NCBI RefSeq assembly: GCF_009720525.1
Contig: NZ_CP043930.1
Span: 1,957,501-2,021,500 of the forward strand
Length of the DNA stretch: 64,000 bases
Direction: 5' to 3'
Source of the DNA: Gimesia benthica
GTDB lineage: Bacteria; Planctomycetota; Planctomycetia; Planctomycetales; Planctomycetaceae
Part shown: piece after piece, positions 25,192 through 35,600 of the stretch
Position numbering within the stretch: the first letter of the stretch is position 1
How the letters are laid out: every line of letters starts with the position of its first letter
Position numbers and translations under genes: made by a program
The notes under the pieces: model-generated
What the model was told of the DNA's origin: nothing
Databases searched by the model: none
The model's input: the letters and a program-made list of their open reading frames with translations, nothing else

Positions 25192-26892
25192 ATGACAGAC
25201 AAACGACTGACCGGCGGTATTATTCATACTTACCAGAAGTATGATCCTAAACGCATCCCCGACCCGATGCAGCCGCCCCCGGACCTGGTATCTCCCGCGT
25301 TGAATCACATGATGTATTATGGATCGATGCGGGAACTGACCGAGGAAGAACTGGCCCGCGCCATTCGCCTCGATCCCAGCCAGATTGCCGGCCTCGGGCC
25401 GAGTCTTGATGCCCTGCTGGCCATGCTGGAGGAACGGAAACGTAAAATCCTCGAAACCTACGAAACCGACGGCGTCCGAAAGAAAGCCCGCCGCAGTTAT
25501 CACGATTATGCGAAACAGATCCAACCGCCGCGGAAGTACAAAGACTACTATCGACAGGCAGTTAGGGAAGAACAGATCTACGATCTGGAACGACTCTGGT
25601 ACCGAATCAATGACGACCAGAGCCCCTTCTCCAAGGGACTGGTCCAGCTGGTGGACCGGCTGAGCAACAAGTACGAAATCGACGAACTCGCCGCCAACTA
25701 CCATTTCACCGGACGGACTTCGCTGACGATCCCGGAAGCACTTGAGATCAAAGCTGAACTCGAAAAGATCGATGAATTACTGAAACAGCTGGAAGAAGCC
25801 CGCGAGACGGCCCAGATCGCGATCATCGACATGGAGGCTCTCTCCGAATTCACACAGCCCGGCGACATGGAAACATTGGAAGCGATCCAGAAACAGGTCC
25901 GCGATATGCTGCGTGAGATGGCTGATCAACAGGGACTGGAATTCTCAAAAGGCCAGTTCCGTCTGACCCCCAAAGCTTACCGCCTGTTTCAAAGCCGTAT
26001 CCTGGAACGAATCTTCAGCGATCTGCAAGCCTCACGTACCGGTCGCCATACAGGTCCCGTGGTTGGCGAAGGTGCAGTGGAAATGCCCAGCACCAAACCC
26101 TACGAATTTGGTGATTCGGTCTCAAACATGGATATCACCCAGTCCTTCACCAATGCCATCCTCAGAGACGGACCGGGACTCCCAATCCGCCTGAAATCAG
26201 ACGATCTGGTCATCCACAAAACACGCAATACTCCCAAGTGTGCCACCACCGTGCTCATGGATATGAGCGGCTCCATGCGCTACGAAGGCCAGTACGTTAA
26301 CGTCAAGCAGATGGGCCTGGCACTCGAAGCATTGATCCATGGCGAATTCCCGGGTGACTATCTGCAATTCATCGAGATGTACACGTTCGCCAAGCCGCGC
26401 ACGGTCGGTGAAATTGCTGAGATGATGCCCAAGCCGGTCACGATTTTCGATCCCGTCGTCCGTCTGAAGGTCGACATGAGCGACGAGAAGATCAGCGAGT
26501 CAATCATCCCGCCGCACTTCACCAACATTCAGCACGGGCTGCAGCTCTCGCGGAACTTCCTGGCATTACAGGACACGCCCAACAAACAGATCATTCTGAT
26601 CACCGACGGCCTGCCCACCGCGCACTTCGAAGGGGAACAGCTCTACCTGCTCTACCCACCTGATCCGCAGACCGAATCAGCCACTATGCGGGAAGCCTAT
26701 CTCTGCCATCGCGAAGGAATCACGATCAACATTTTCCTGATTCCCAGCTGGTCCCAGTCCAGCGAAGACATCCAGTTCGCCCACCGTTTGGCCGAAGCCA
26801 CACAGGGCCGCGTCTTCTTCACCGCCGGCCGCGACCTCGACCGCTACGTCGTCTGGGACTACGTCTCCCATCGCAAAGACATCATCGGTTGA
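25192..26892 (+). CDS. VWA-domain protein, partner of the AAA+ ATPase
   Basis: A 566-residue protein with a long charged, partly coiled-coil N-terminal part (about 60-230, including LEIKAELEKIDELLKQLEEA) and a C-terminal von Willebrand A domain. The metal-ion site is complete: D-M-S-G-S near 357 (VLMDMSGSMRYEG) and LITDGLPTAHFEG near 470. In magnesium-chelatase-like pairs the VWA protein links the ATPase ring to the substrate. No signal peptide or membrane helix, so cytosolic. Together with the preceding gene it forms a two-gene operon; it ends 2 bases from the convergent multihaem cytochrome gene. Confidence 0.87.
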   Translation: MTDKRLTGGIIHTYQKYDPKRIPDPMQPPPDLVSPALNHMMYYGSMRELTEEELARAIRLDPSQIAGLGPSLDALLAMLEERKRKILETYETDGVRKKARRSYHDYAKQIQPPRKYKDYYRQAVREEQIYDLERLWYRINDDQSPFSKGLVQLVDRLSNKYEIDELAANYHFTGRTSLTIPEALEIKAELEKIDELLKQLEEARETAQIAIIDMEALSEFTQPGDMETLEAIQKQVRDMLREMADQQGLEFSKGQFRLTPKAYRLFQSRILERIFSDLQASRTGRHTGPVVGEGAVEMPSTKPYEFGDSVSNMDITQSFTNAILRDGPGLPIRLKSDDLVIHKTRNTPKCATTVLMDMSGSMRYEGQYVNVKQMGLALEALIHGEFPGDYLQFIEMYTFAKPRTVGEIAEMMPKPVTIFDPVVRLKVDMSDEKISESIIPPHFTNIQHGLQLSRNFLALQDTPNKQIILITDGLPTAHFEGEQLYLLYPPDPQTESATMREAYLCHREGITINIFLIPSWSQSSEDIQFAHRLAEATQGRVFFTAGRDLDRYVVWDYVSHRKDIIG

Positions 26893-26894
26893 AC

Positions 26895-28127
26895 TTATTC
26901 AGCCTGGGAGCGATTTTCCGGCTTCCGAATCCAGTGATCATGGAACTTAATGCCGGCGGTCCATTCGACTGCCGGCATGTGGCACTCAATACAATCACCC
27001 TGGGGCTGGATCGGGCAGGTGCTGGGCTCTGTTGCCTGGTGACAGGACTGGCACTGTTTGCGGTACAACGCCCGGTCGTGTGATGTCGCATCGTGTGGAT
27101 CGTGACAATTTGCGCACGACAGTTTGCCTTCTGATTTCAGATAACAGGCACTCTGCTTCAGTCCGTAAAGCTGGAACCGCACCAGTTCATGCGGCTGCTC
27201 CTTCCCTGTCAGATCGCTGGCATCGCGATGACACTCCGCACAGGCTGCGATGTACTCTTCCGCGTTGTGGTAATTGATCAGCGGTTTGATTTCATTTCCC
27301 CGTCCCTGCTGGGCCAGTTCGACGTGCTTCTGCCGCGGTCCGTGACAACGTTCACACCCGACATTGGGAACAAAAAATTCGGTCCGTAATGGTGCCCCGG
27401 GAGGAGGACCAACGGTCATATGACATCCCAGGCAGGCCAGTACGTCGGTCGCATTCATCGGACGTCCAAAACATTCGATGCTGTTGCGATTGAATTGATC
27501 ATACGGTTCGTGATCCGGGGTCAGCCCCGGTCCATTCTGACTGGCCAGCCAGGACCAGCGGAGTTCCACTCCCTGTCTGCGGCGTGGTTCAACGGCAATC
27601 GCGGTCTGGGCGTGCGTCCCTGAACCTAACAACCAGGTGACTGCCAGAGCAGGCATGGTGGGATGTTTCTCATCTTTGACCAGAAATTTCTCCTGGTCCA
27701 GCTTGAAGGACCACCGCTGATCTCGACGGGAATCCTGATAGGAACCGATCTCCGCCAGGCGTTTCGCCAGTGGACTCTCAGCCATCTGGATCGCAGTATG
27801 AGAATGACCGGAACGCTGATGCGCGTCATACTCTTTTCGATGACAGTCCGCACACGCCTGATCGCCGGCGAAGTTGGTAGCAATAAAACGCTGCCAGGAT
27901 TCTGCTGGAGACAGGCTTTCCGGTTGGTGCTGTTCTTGAGAATCTGCCTGCGATGTGCGTCTGGATGCCTGCTTCCCGGGCTGACCACTGTCAGAACAGC
28001 CCGGGAACAGCATCAGCATGGTGAGTACCCCAACCAGTGTCCCGAAAAATCGAGATGGCTTTGCCGTCGAAAGTAACGCGTCACAGCGGCAGCTTAACCT
28101 GGCAGGGGCGCTTCTTTGAGTTTCCAC
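26895..28127 (-). CDS. Seven-haem c-type cytochrome lipoprotein
   Basis: The protein has seven C-x-x-C-H sites: CADCH, CLGCH, CERCH, CAECH, CANCH, CQSCH and CIECH, spread over the last 320 residues. It belongs with cytochrome c554-like multihaem proteins. A hydrophobic stretch ending in the lipobox F-P-G-C (about residue 44) predicts a lipoprotein facing the periplasm or outside. It should pass electrons between the quinone pool and an external partner, but no reductase domain is present. The reading frame begins at a GTG inside the preceding lipoprotein gene; the true start may be nearer the signal region, since about 25 residues before it look atypical. Confidence 0.85.
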   Translation of the reverse strand: METQRSAPARLSCRCDALLSTAKPSRFFGTLVGVLTMLMLFPGCSDSGQPGKQASRRTSQADSQEQHQPESLSPAESWQRFIATNFAGDQACADCHRKEYDAHQRSGHSHTAIQMAESPLAKRLAEIGSYQDSRRDQRWSFKLDQEKFLVKDEKHPTMPALAVTWLLGSGTHAQTAIAVEPRRRQGVELRWSWLASQNGPGLTPDHEPYDQFNRNSIECFGRPMNATDVLACLGCHMTVGPPPGAPLRTEFFVPNVGCERCHGPRQKHVELAQQGRGNEIKPLINYHNAEEYIAACAECHRDASDLTGKEQPHELVRFQLYGLKQSACYLKSEGKLSCANCHDPHDATSHDRALYRKQCQSCHQATEPSTCPIQPQGDCIECHMPAVEWTAGIKFHDHWIRKPENRSQAE

Positions 28128-28495
28128 TCTTCCCCTTCACGCTGCAGTTTCCAGGTCATTTTCGTTTCTGACTTTTCATCGGTTTTCTTTTTCGATGAAC
28201 TGTCACCGCCCTGCGTTGAAAAAATGCCTCCAATAATTTTCACAGGCACAGTAGCTTCATCACCGTTAATTTCTGCGGTTCCATCAACTTCATAAGCATA
28301 TTTGCCGTAATCCTGACGGTTTTCCGGTACCGCCCCGGAGACGAATGCTGCCTGAAACATTGCTTCATCACCACTGGCATCGCCCAGGGCCACAACATTC
28401 GCATAGACTTCCTGTTCCACTGTAATTGAAGTGTCATCTCCTCCACCACAACCAGTCAGAACAAAAACCATTAGACATATAATCCAGTATTTCAT
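28094..28495 (-). CDS. Small lipoprotein of unknown function
   Basis: From the ATG at 28495 the product has 133 residues with a clean signal peptide and lipobox L-T-G-C16 followed by GGG. The mature protein is acidic and then Lys/Ser-rich (about 98-112); it has short beta strands ending in TWKLQREGEEWKL, a pattern often seen in planctomycete lipoproteins encoded beside DUF1559 genes. It lies 86 bases after the DUF1559 gene, with a terminator-like hairpin between. It overlaps the start region of the cytochrome gene by 34 bases if the GTG at 28127 is used. Confidence 0.75.
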   Translation of the reverse strand: MKYWIICLMVFVLTGCGGGDDTSITVEQEVYANVVALGDASGDEAMFQAAFVSGAVPENRQDYGKYAYEVDGTAEINGDEATVPVKIIGGIFSTQGGDSSSKKKTDEKSETKMTWKLQREGEEWKLKEAPLPG

Positions 28496-28533
28496 GCTTG
28501 ACTCTCTTATCGATCTTCTCATTAAAAATAAGA

Positions 28534-28562
28534 ACGCCACAGGCATCAGCTGCCTGCGGCGT
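28534..28562 (-). terminator. Intrinsic terminator/attenuator after the DUF1559 gene
   Basis: On the minus strand ACGCCGCAGGCA and TGCCTGTGGCGT pair over 12 positions with one mismatch around a 5-base loop, then TCTTATTTTT follows. This is a good Rho-independent signal placed between the DUF1559 gene and the lipoprotein gene, probably lowering expression of the latter. Confidence 0.8.
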
Positions 28563-28581
28563 ACTCTGAAGCTCACGTTAA

Positions 28582-29685
28582 TTAAAATTCACCAATCGTT
28601 TCACCATTACGAACGGTGTTCAAGGGATGCCAGATCCCGTTTTTATCGATGTTGTCGCTGATAAAGCGGACCGCGCCATCAGCCATCAATGCATTCACTC
28701 CCCCCGTATGATAGCTGCGAGCAGCTGCATAGACATTCTCTGTTGACCGATCTTCAGTACAATTCATGTATGGGCTCGTCGTAACTGAAATGGTATCATC
28801 ACAGGCTGCCAGGATATCAGCGACACGGGCGTTAGGAGAATTATAGGCTGAAAAGATAGTGGCTCCCATCGCTGGCGACATCCAGACCCCACGTATATCC
28901 GTGGTGTCAGACGAGCCGTATCCATCTGCACTGATAATCTCACTGATCGCCACGGTATTACTCATCCCGTCAGTGAAGTCACTGTCCATTAAGCCCTTAT
29001 CTTGCTGAAACAGGTCGCCTGATCCACCAGAGGGAATTGAAACTTTACCCTGATCCGTGAAGTAACAGCCGAAAGCACCTTTGGTAGAGCGGCTTTCCCA
29101 GGACAGCATATTCCCGCTTCCCCAGCTGGCTGCATAGCTGTTTCCTTTCGCCAGTCCTTCTAACCCATACGACCCATCTGTAAACAGAGTCTTGTCTCGG
29201 GGACTCGAAGGACAGTGATTAAATTTGGGTAAGGGATATCGACCAATATGTGCGGGAGCCAGATATTCGCAGTGATCCCAGGGGTTACTGGTCCCCCCCT
29301 TCTGAGTATCAGCACAGGTCGTTACCTGATCCCACAAACCGGGCTGTTCCATGTAAGGCAGCAACATCACCAGCCAGTGAAAACCAAATTCGTTCTGTCC
29401 GTTCTGCCAGCCTCCTGTCTGCCAGCGGTTACCGGATTCATCATAGCAGACATATCCCGGAGGAAATGCCCCATGAGTATCCAGGTGATTATGCAGCGCC
29501 AGGCCGTACTGCTTGAGATTATTCTTGCACTGCGACCGACGGGCTGCTTCACGCGCCTGCTGTACCGCGGGCAGTAATAGAGCAATCAGAATCGCAATGA
29601 TAGCAATCACTACCAGCAGTTCGATGAGGGTGAAACCGCGACGACAGTTCTGACTCGACTGTTTCTGCGATTGTTGAAGTTGCAT
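28582..29685 (-). CDS. DUF1559 prepilin-like protein
   Basis: The 367-residue protein has a type IV prepilin N-terminus: [19 protein letters not shown] with the Gly-Phe cleavage site at 17-18 and Glu at +5, followed by [18 protein letters not shown], the planctomycete DUF1559 signature. The C-terminal part is a beta-rich head with [18 protein letters not shown], the usual closing motif. Planctomycetes encode many such proteins; they are thought to be pseudopilins for secretion or surface fibres. The start is supported by AAGGAGAG 7 bases upstream. It leads a unit with the small lipoprotein gene downstream. Confidence 0.95.
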   Translation of the reverse strand: MQLQQSQKQSSQNCRRGFTLIELLVVIAIIAILIALLLPAVQQAREAARRSQCKNNLKQYGLALHNHLDTHGAFPPGYVCYDESGNRWQTGGWQNGQNEFGFHWLVMLLPYMEQPGLWDQVTTCADTQKGGTSNPWDHCEYLAPAHIGRYPLPKFNHCPSSPRDKTLFTDGSYGLEGLAKGNSYAASWGSGNMLSWESRSTKGAFGCYFTDQGKVSIPSGGSGDLFQQDKGLMDSDFTDGMSNTVAISEIISADGYGSSDTTDIRGVWMSPAMGATIFSAYNSPNARVADILAACDDTISVTTSPYMNCTEDRSTENVYAAARSYHTGGVNALMADGAVRFISDNIDKNGIWHPLNTVRNGETIGEF

Positions 29686-29863
29686 TGTAAGACTCTCCTT
29701 CTTACTTAAATAAAGAAATATTTTGAGAACAATAAGAACATACTCTCAGCACCGGCTACATTTCCGGACTCTGTAAAACATCTCTAACGATCTCAAATCA
29801 GACTGCACTGAACCAACAGGAATCAGTGAAAATTAGTATTTCGATAATCAGGACGGACCGTGG

Positions 29864-31156
29864 TTAAAATTCCCCATTCCGCCAGATCTGCAGACAGCCG
29901 AAATGCTGCTGCTGTAGTGTAGTAATCAGTTTCTGCCCAGACTGTCCGTAGCGAGTCGCATCAAGTGCCATCGCCTGATGAGCATACTCTCGTGCTTTCG
30001 CTGTCTGTTGCGTATCTTCGTAATATTGCGCGAGAAGAAAGTGCTGGTCCGCTGTGGGAGCCAGCGACAACGCCGATAGATACGCAGTTTCTGCTGCTTC
30101 ATAGTTCCCTCGTTTTCGTTCAGCAAATGCAATCCCTTTCCAGGCGGCTACGATGCCTGCCTGCTGCTGTTCGGAAGCTGGTAACTTTTCCCACGCCTGT
30201 AATGCCCGGCGATATGCCTGCTGACTTTCGGCCCAATGCTGCTGCTGCTGATAGAGGTTGCCGAGCAACTGGCTGGTCAGCGGGCTGACCGTAGATTTGT
30301 CATACCAGGGTAACAGTAGATCAATGGCTGCCTGATCCTCCCCGAGGATGGCCAGCAACCGGGCACGATGGTAGGTCGACTCTTCATTGTGGGATGTCTG
30401 CTGGTTCATGTATGCCAGGCTACGCTCTACACCAAAGCAGTCATGATCCAGGTCGCGTGCTACGTCGTCGGCAGGCTGTCCTCCAATCTTGCCCCAGGGA
30501 GAAAGAATGCAGACCTCGCGTACAACTTGCCGGGCATCACCCAGTCGACCGCTGCCCAGATATTCGTCTACCTGTTGCGCCATTTCATCCACGCGGGACT
30601 GAATATAAAACACGGGAACCAATAATGCCGTCAGACAGACCGTGCTCCACACGAGTTTGCCTGCCCGCACGGAACCTTGCGGGATTTCCGTCCGAAAGAA
30701 CCTGCCTGCCAGCAGGATCAACGACAGTATCAGCCAGAATGCGATAACGGGCCTCAGAATAAATGATTCCCAGGCATCGTATTCACTAAGTGCCCCGCTG
30801 GCATGACTGCTGCTGAAGAGAAAAACGAGAATCCCGGCAGTCCCGGTCAGCGCGATCAGGTTCACAATCTTAAAGAGCCCCGGACTGTGGTATTTGAGCA
30901 CGCCCTGCATCCACTCTGTTACCACAATCGCCAGTGGCAGCATACAGAGAAAGTTGACAATCGTGATGTCGGCCCGTGCATAAGGCAGGCTCAGTCCACC
31001 TGAGTTACGGATGCTCTGTACCCACCAGCCTGCCAGACAGGCAATAAACAGCCCTGCGACTATTGGAACAGTTCTGTCGGGAACGGAGTCATATTTGATC
31101 AGGTCAGACGTGGAATTCGCATTCAGATTCTGTAACTTGGACTGACGTGCATTCAT
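29864..31156 (-). CDS. Membrane TPR protein
   Basis: The first half of this 430-residue protein has about five transmembrane helices (between about 30 and 190). The second half holds tetratricopeptide-like helix pairs from about 270 to 405 (LLGNLYQQQQHWAESQQAYRR, AFAERKRGNYEAAETAYLSA, AQYYEDTQQTAKAREYA). The TPR part probably docks partner proteins on the outer face. Its ATG overlaps the stop of the preceding membrane protein (ATGA), so the pair is translated together and may form a complex. No enzyme motif. Confidence 0.8.
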   Translation of the reverse strand: MNARQSKLQNLNANSTSDLIKYDSVPDRTVPIVAGLFIACLAGWWVQSIRNSGGLSLPYARADITIVNFLCMLPLAIVVTEWMQGVLKYHSPGLFKIVNLIALTGTAGILVFLFSSSHASGALSEYDAWESFILRPVIAFWLILSLILLAGRFFRTEIPQGSVRAGKLVWSTVCLTALLVPVFYIQSRVDEMAQQVDEYLGSGRLGDARQVVREVCILSPWGKIGGQPADDVARDLDHDCFGVERSLAYMNQQTSHNEESTYHRARLLAILGEDQAAIDLLLPWYDKSTVSPLTSQLLGNLYQQQQHWAESQQAYRRALQAWEKLPASEQQQAGIVAAWKGIAFAERKRGNYEAAETAYLSALSLAPTADQHFLLAQYYEDTQQTAKAREYAHQAMALDATRYGQSGQKLITTLQQQHFGCLQIWRNGEF

Positions 31157-32184
31157 GTCGTTACCGCCTTCCGTGATTTCCAGATCAGACCATCATAGGC
31201 ATAGTGCAGAAAGGCCATGATCAGGTTTGCGGTCAGCCAGAGTTCCATCAGATGGGTCTGCATCAGCCAGGCCCCCATCCCCAGAATGACTATGAAGACC
31301 GCCAGAATCATTCCCCAGCGAGGCATAAGTCGTTTAAACAGCTCGGTCGTTGATTTTCCAGACTGGTTCGTCCGGTCAACGGCCCAACTGACAATCGCCA
31401 GATATTCAATCGAATGAAACAGAGCAGAGGCCGTGGTCAGCACCAGCAGCAGCATGGGACTGCGGGCCACCACCGCCCCCAGCATTGCCAGGTAAAGCGT
31501 CATCACACTTGTAAAATACAGACAGCGGCCCACAGTCTGAGCCCGCAACTGCCAGAATTCACGCAACATCATTCCGATCGGGATTGTCGCAAACAGAGAA
31601 TCGAGGATTCCCCACCCCGGCGTGGAACTGCCCCACGAAGCCCAGCTGGCGATCCGTAACGTGACATACAGCAGAAAACTCCGCATCAGCCATTTGTCGA
31701 TACGCGACCGTCGAGGAGATATTCCCCCCGTCTTGCGACCATAGATGCTGTAGATTCCATGATGCTGAGCAGCGAAGTGCCACGCGTTCCAGATATAATC
31801 AATGGTTAACAGACAGGTCAGCGCTCCGGTGGAAATCTTGACCGCCAGAGGAATCGTCAGCAGACAGACTGTGATCAGGATGTATTTGTTTCGATTCGCT
31901 TCCAGGCGATCGCGTTCCATGAACAGCAAAGCCGGCGTAATCCAGCGGTGCGGCGTCGTAATGAAATAGACCTGCCAGAAGCTGATCCCGCTCTGAATTT
32001 CGAGTCCGCCCCACCACTGCAGCAGAACAAGCAGAGGCCAGCCCAGGTTCACGAGAAACAACAGATCATATTTAGGATCGACCAGCCAGGCGGATCGCAA
32101 CGATTCACGGAACTGGCCCGTCACAGCTGCAGAAGATTCTGAAACCGCCTCTGGTAGGTAAGTTGTTGAAGAAACTTGTGACAT
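31153..32184 (-). CDS. Histidine-rich polytopic membrane protein, unknown
   Basis: The 343-residue protein has about eight hydrophobic helices. Histidines sit in short clusters near helix ends: TTPHRWITP (about 78-86), WHFAAQHHGIY (H-x4-H-H), ALFHSIEYLA and AFLHYAYDGLIWK. Such spacing is seen in membrane di-iron desaturases, hydroxylases and carotenoid-cleaving Brp/Blh proteins, but the sequence as a whole fits none that I recognise. I infer a metal-dependent membrane oxidoreductase. Its stop overlaps the start of the TPR gene. Confidence 0.75.
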   Translation of the reverse strand: MSQVSSTTYLPEAVSESSAAVTGQFRESLRSAWLVDPKYDLLFLVNLGWPLLVLLQWWGGLEIQSGISFWQVYFITTPHRWITPALLFMERDRLEANRNKYILITVCLLTIPLAVKISTGALTCLLTIDYIWNAWHFAAQHHGIYSIYGRKTGGISPRRSRIDKWLMRSFLLYVTLRIASWASWGSSTPGWGILDSLFATIPIGMMLREFWQLRAQTVGRCLYFTSVMTLYLAMLGAVVARSPMLLLVLTTASALFHSIEYLAIVSWAVDRTNQSGKSTTELFKRLMPRWGMILAVFIVILGMGAWLMQTHLMELWLTANLIMAFLHYAYDGLIWKSRKAVTT

Positions 32185-32431
32185 ATTGAAAATTACACCA
32201 AAGCCATTTCAGTGCACCGAAACAGTTTTGTGAGGAAGGAGAAAGTGGCTTGCAGCCTACTCGACTAAAGACAGCTTTCCGCGGAAAACAAAACCTGACG
32301 CGTTTGATACCACATCAGATTTGGAAGGCATCTTAGAGCTGATTTATTAAGAATCTGTGAGCAAATGAAGAAAATACACTCACAGAAATTCGCAAAAAAA
32401 AAGCACCGACGAGCGAGGGGTAAAGCACACA

Positions 32432-32493
32432 AATAATTTTTCAGATTAATGTTTCGTGAATTCGAAATGTGAGTTACATCAAGAAAAATTATT
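32432..32493. repeat. Nested inverted repeat
   Basis: AATAATTTTTC (32432-32442) is a perfect inverted match to GAAAAATTATT (32483-32493). Inside it TTTCG (32452-32456) and CGAAA (32463-32467) form a smaller hairpin. It could form a cruciform or a leader RNA upstream of the membrane-protein/TPR operon. Confidence 0.6.
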
Positions 32494-32595
32494 TTCAGAA
32501 AGGCTTTGAATCGAGGGAATACCTGTGAATCGGCGCAGCAGTATGCCTGTCCGCCCGTATTTCAGGGAACAGAATGTTCTATAAGAAAGGAGTGT

Positions 32596-32627
32596 GGCAG
32601 GGAGGCATGACACCAATGCCCCCTGCC
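32596..32627 (-). terminator. Hairpin after the LamG protein gene
   Basis: GGCAGGGAGGCAT and ATGCCCCCTGCC pair over 12 positions with one bulged base around a 7-base loop, 14 bases past the stop of the leftward gene. The following minus-strand bases (ACACTCCTTTCTTAT) are only moderately T-rich. Confidence 0.6.
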
Positions 32628-32641
32628 TTTTCAGGCTGTGC

Positions 32642-35600
32642 TTAGCCGGCGGGCTGTTCTGGATTGAAGCCTTTGATATTCCGCCCGTGAGGTTTCACTG
32701 CAGAATTGTCATCGCTCACCCGGAAAAAGGTAGAGGTGCTCTTTCCCGAGGCCAGTTCTTTGACGCGGGCACACCAGATTCCAGCTTTGTCATTAGGAGC
32801 AATTTGAATCTGGAAATCCTGTTTCCCGTCGACCAGGGCCCGATAACCGGAAAACTCGGCCAGGCGTCCCTCGGCATCTTCAATCGTAACCTCGACCGGA
32901 ATCACCGCCGACACCGGTTGTCCCTGCGGGTCGACGACACTGAGAGCTACGGTGCCACTCTCACCCCGTTTGAGTTTTTCAGGCACCTTCACTGTCACAC
33001 CAGAAACAGGCTGATCAGTTACCAGGTAAATTCCCCCGGCTCCCGGTGCCAGTTGAATCCCTGCCTTCTGCTTACCTGCAGCCTGTTTCACAGACACAGG
33101 CTGGTGACGTACCAGGTCATACACGTGACCTGTAGGGCGATTCAGCGTAAGAGTTGTCTCAGCAGGTAAACCGTTTTCCATTACGCGTCCATGCTGGCCC
33201 ACGTAGTCTCCAAACTCACGTCGATCATTGACCACAAACAGGTAGTCCGCAGCCTTACCTCGACGACAGTAAGGAATCACATCTGGATTCGACGAATCCA
33301 GGTACCGCTCGTATTTACCAGCGAGGGACTGACGCAGCTCCAATGCTTTCTTCTGCAGTTCCTGTTTGTCCTGTTCCGCATTTCCGGTTCTTCTGTATGA
33401 AGTGATGACAAGATCCGGCTTCACTCCCGGAGCGACATGCTCATCGGCAACCACGATGCCCCCCCGCTGCTGGAAGGCTTTGATCTTCTTTAAAATAGCT
33501 TCGGTCACCACATCACAATCCATCATGAACAGCACCTTATATTGATCCAGTCCATGCTGTTGAATCGATTCGTCAAAGACCACATCGGTCTGTAATCCAG
33601 CCCACTGCAGCATCTGATGGGCGTCACCCAGCCAGTAACCGTTCCAGCCATACGTTCCCCGTCGCGCAAAAACCTGGGCTGCAAAACTTTCATAGTAGGC
33701 AATGTCATTACGGGGTGCGGGAATCTGCTTCAGTGCAGGTCCCAGAGGCTGTACCACTTCATGAATCAACCGTTTGAGTTCATGCTGCGTCTGGGGATTG
33801 GTATAGCGATACCCGCTGGTCGATTCCGTAGGTACCAGCGACTGCCAGCCATGATACATGATGCCTTTGATCGGACGCGATATCTTGGCCCAGAACGCCT
33901 CGCGCAACTGCATGGGGGCGATTGTAATAAAGGGTGCATCGGGCTGTTCCCGTTCCCAACTCGCCAGAGGCGGAGTGTCTTTGTCGGTCTTCTTCGGCTG
34001 TGGGGCGGTCTGTGAACGATACCAGATGATCTGTGTCATCTTCATCACATCCTGATGCTTGCTGGAACCACGGGCCATGGCGAACAGTTCATCCAGCACC
34101 ACGTTAATTCGAATCGGATCGGGATAGGTATAGGTCCAGTGCGAGAGAAAATCGACATTCCCCCCTGCCCCAAACACACTCGCCACCCGCATCGCGGGAT
34201 CGTACCAGGTCCAGATCTTGTCGTCGGTCGAGTTCAGTCCCCTCTCCAGATCGCTGTTCAAATCGTTCCAGCCATCGCCGGTCTTCCAGTGCCACTTGTA
34301 ATAGACATACAGCGGATTGTCATCTTTGATGATCCGGTCCGACGGGAAGTCCTTCAGTTTTTTATAATCCACGCCACGTGGCGGTCCCGCTTCTGCGGGA
34401 ATATCAATCCCGGCAAATTTACGGAACGCGGCCCGGTCATGCTCGTGAAAACAGGGACGCGAATGCCCGCGAACTTCGGTATGCAGCAGTGCGGAATCGT
34501 AGGCAGGATAATCTCCATACGTTTCGGCAACCGAAACGCCCACGTTGTAACAGAACTCTTTAATCTCGGGAAACAACGGGCAGATATCTTCCCGGCTCTC
34601 ATGGTGTGTTCCATCCCGGCTGACTCGCTGTAATTTCTCCTGGCTCCGCAACCAGGATCCGGGAGAGAGTCCCGCATAAAAGGAAACCCCGTTTGCCAAT
34701 CCTCGATCCAATCCTTCACGCAGGGCTTGGACCTGTTCTTTGCCATCGGCCAGTGTCGGCTTGCCAGCCTGCCAGATCTTGGAATAATTTGCCCGCACAC
34801 CAGCGGCATGCGTGAAACCAATTTCTTTCAGTCGATCGATTTCATTGATCCCGGCTCCCCACATCACGACCGGGAACCGGTCCGGCAGAGGGCGGGAGAC
34901 GATCTGGATCGGGAACGAAGCCTGGGCTGTTGTCCCTGTCTTCTTCCCCGTCTCCAGTTCTGCTTTCAGTTCATACTTGTCGGGGCGTAAAGCGGTATTT
35001 AATGGAAAGGAAACCTTCCGGGGTTGCCCCGGTTCCAGATTTTTCAGCGTCGAAGTCCCCTGCACCAGTCCGTTAAGAGACCAGGTGACTGTCGCTTCTG
35101 GTAGAGGCTTTCGCTGCAGATTCGTGACCTCAAAATCGAGCGTCCGTTCGGGTTCCATGCGGACAAAACAGGATCGCTCTGAAATCCGTTCGAAACGGAC
35201 AGGGCGAAATTCCAGTTCCCCTTCACTGATCCGCACCTGATCGATCAGTCCCGGAAAGCCGCCGTAATTACTTCCAGTCCGATCTCCGATTGTGAGATAA
35301 CGGGAACCGGCTGCGACCGCGCCCACATCGTTAACGGTCTTTTCCCCCCAGGGAATTCCGTTAATCAGAAACCGACCGCGTCCTGCGCCATTGTACAGGA
35401 AGACAACGTGATACCAGGTCTCGGGCTCGAGCTGCAACGGATTCGAAAACCAGGTCTCAGATTTGTTACCAAACCCCAGGACGGCCTTTAAAGTCCGCGA
35501 GCCGGTACGCCCTGCAGGAGTAAACACCAGCTGGTAATCAGTGTCGCTGACATATTTTTTATCCAGCAAATAAGGAGTCGCAGCTTTTACGATATCTTTT

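Larger units (their letters stand above)
32185..32641. other. AT-rich spacer with palindromic structure
   Basis: About 457 bases between two leftward genes. It holds the upstream region of the membrane-protein pair, a nested inverted repeat (32432-32493), a run of ten A's near 32394-32402, and a terminator for the gene at 32642. No coding region is convincing. Confidence 0.5.

Noticed and set aside
32394-32402. A-run as a possible terminator tract
   Set aside because: No stem lies at the right place beside it; the convincing hairpin is at 32596-32627.
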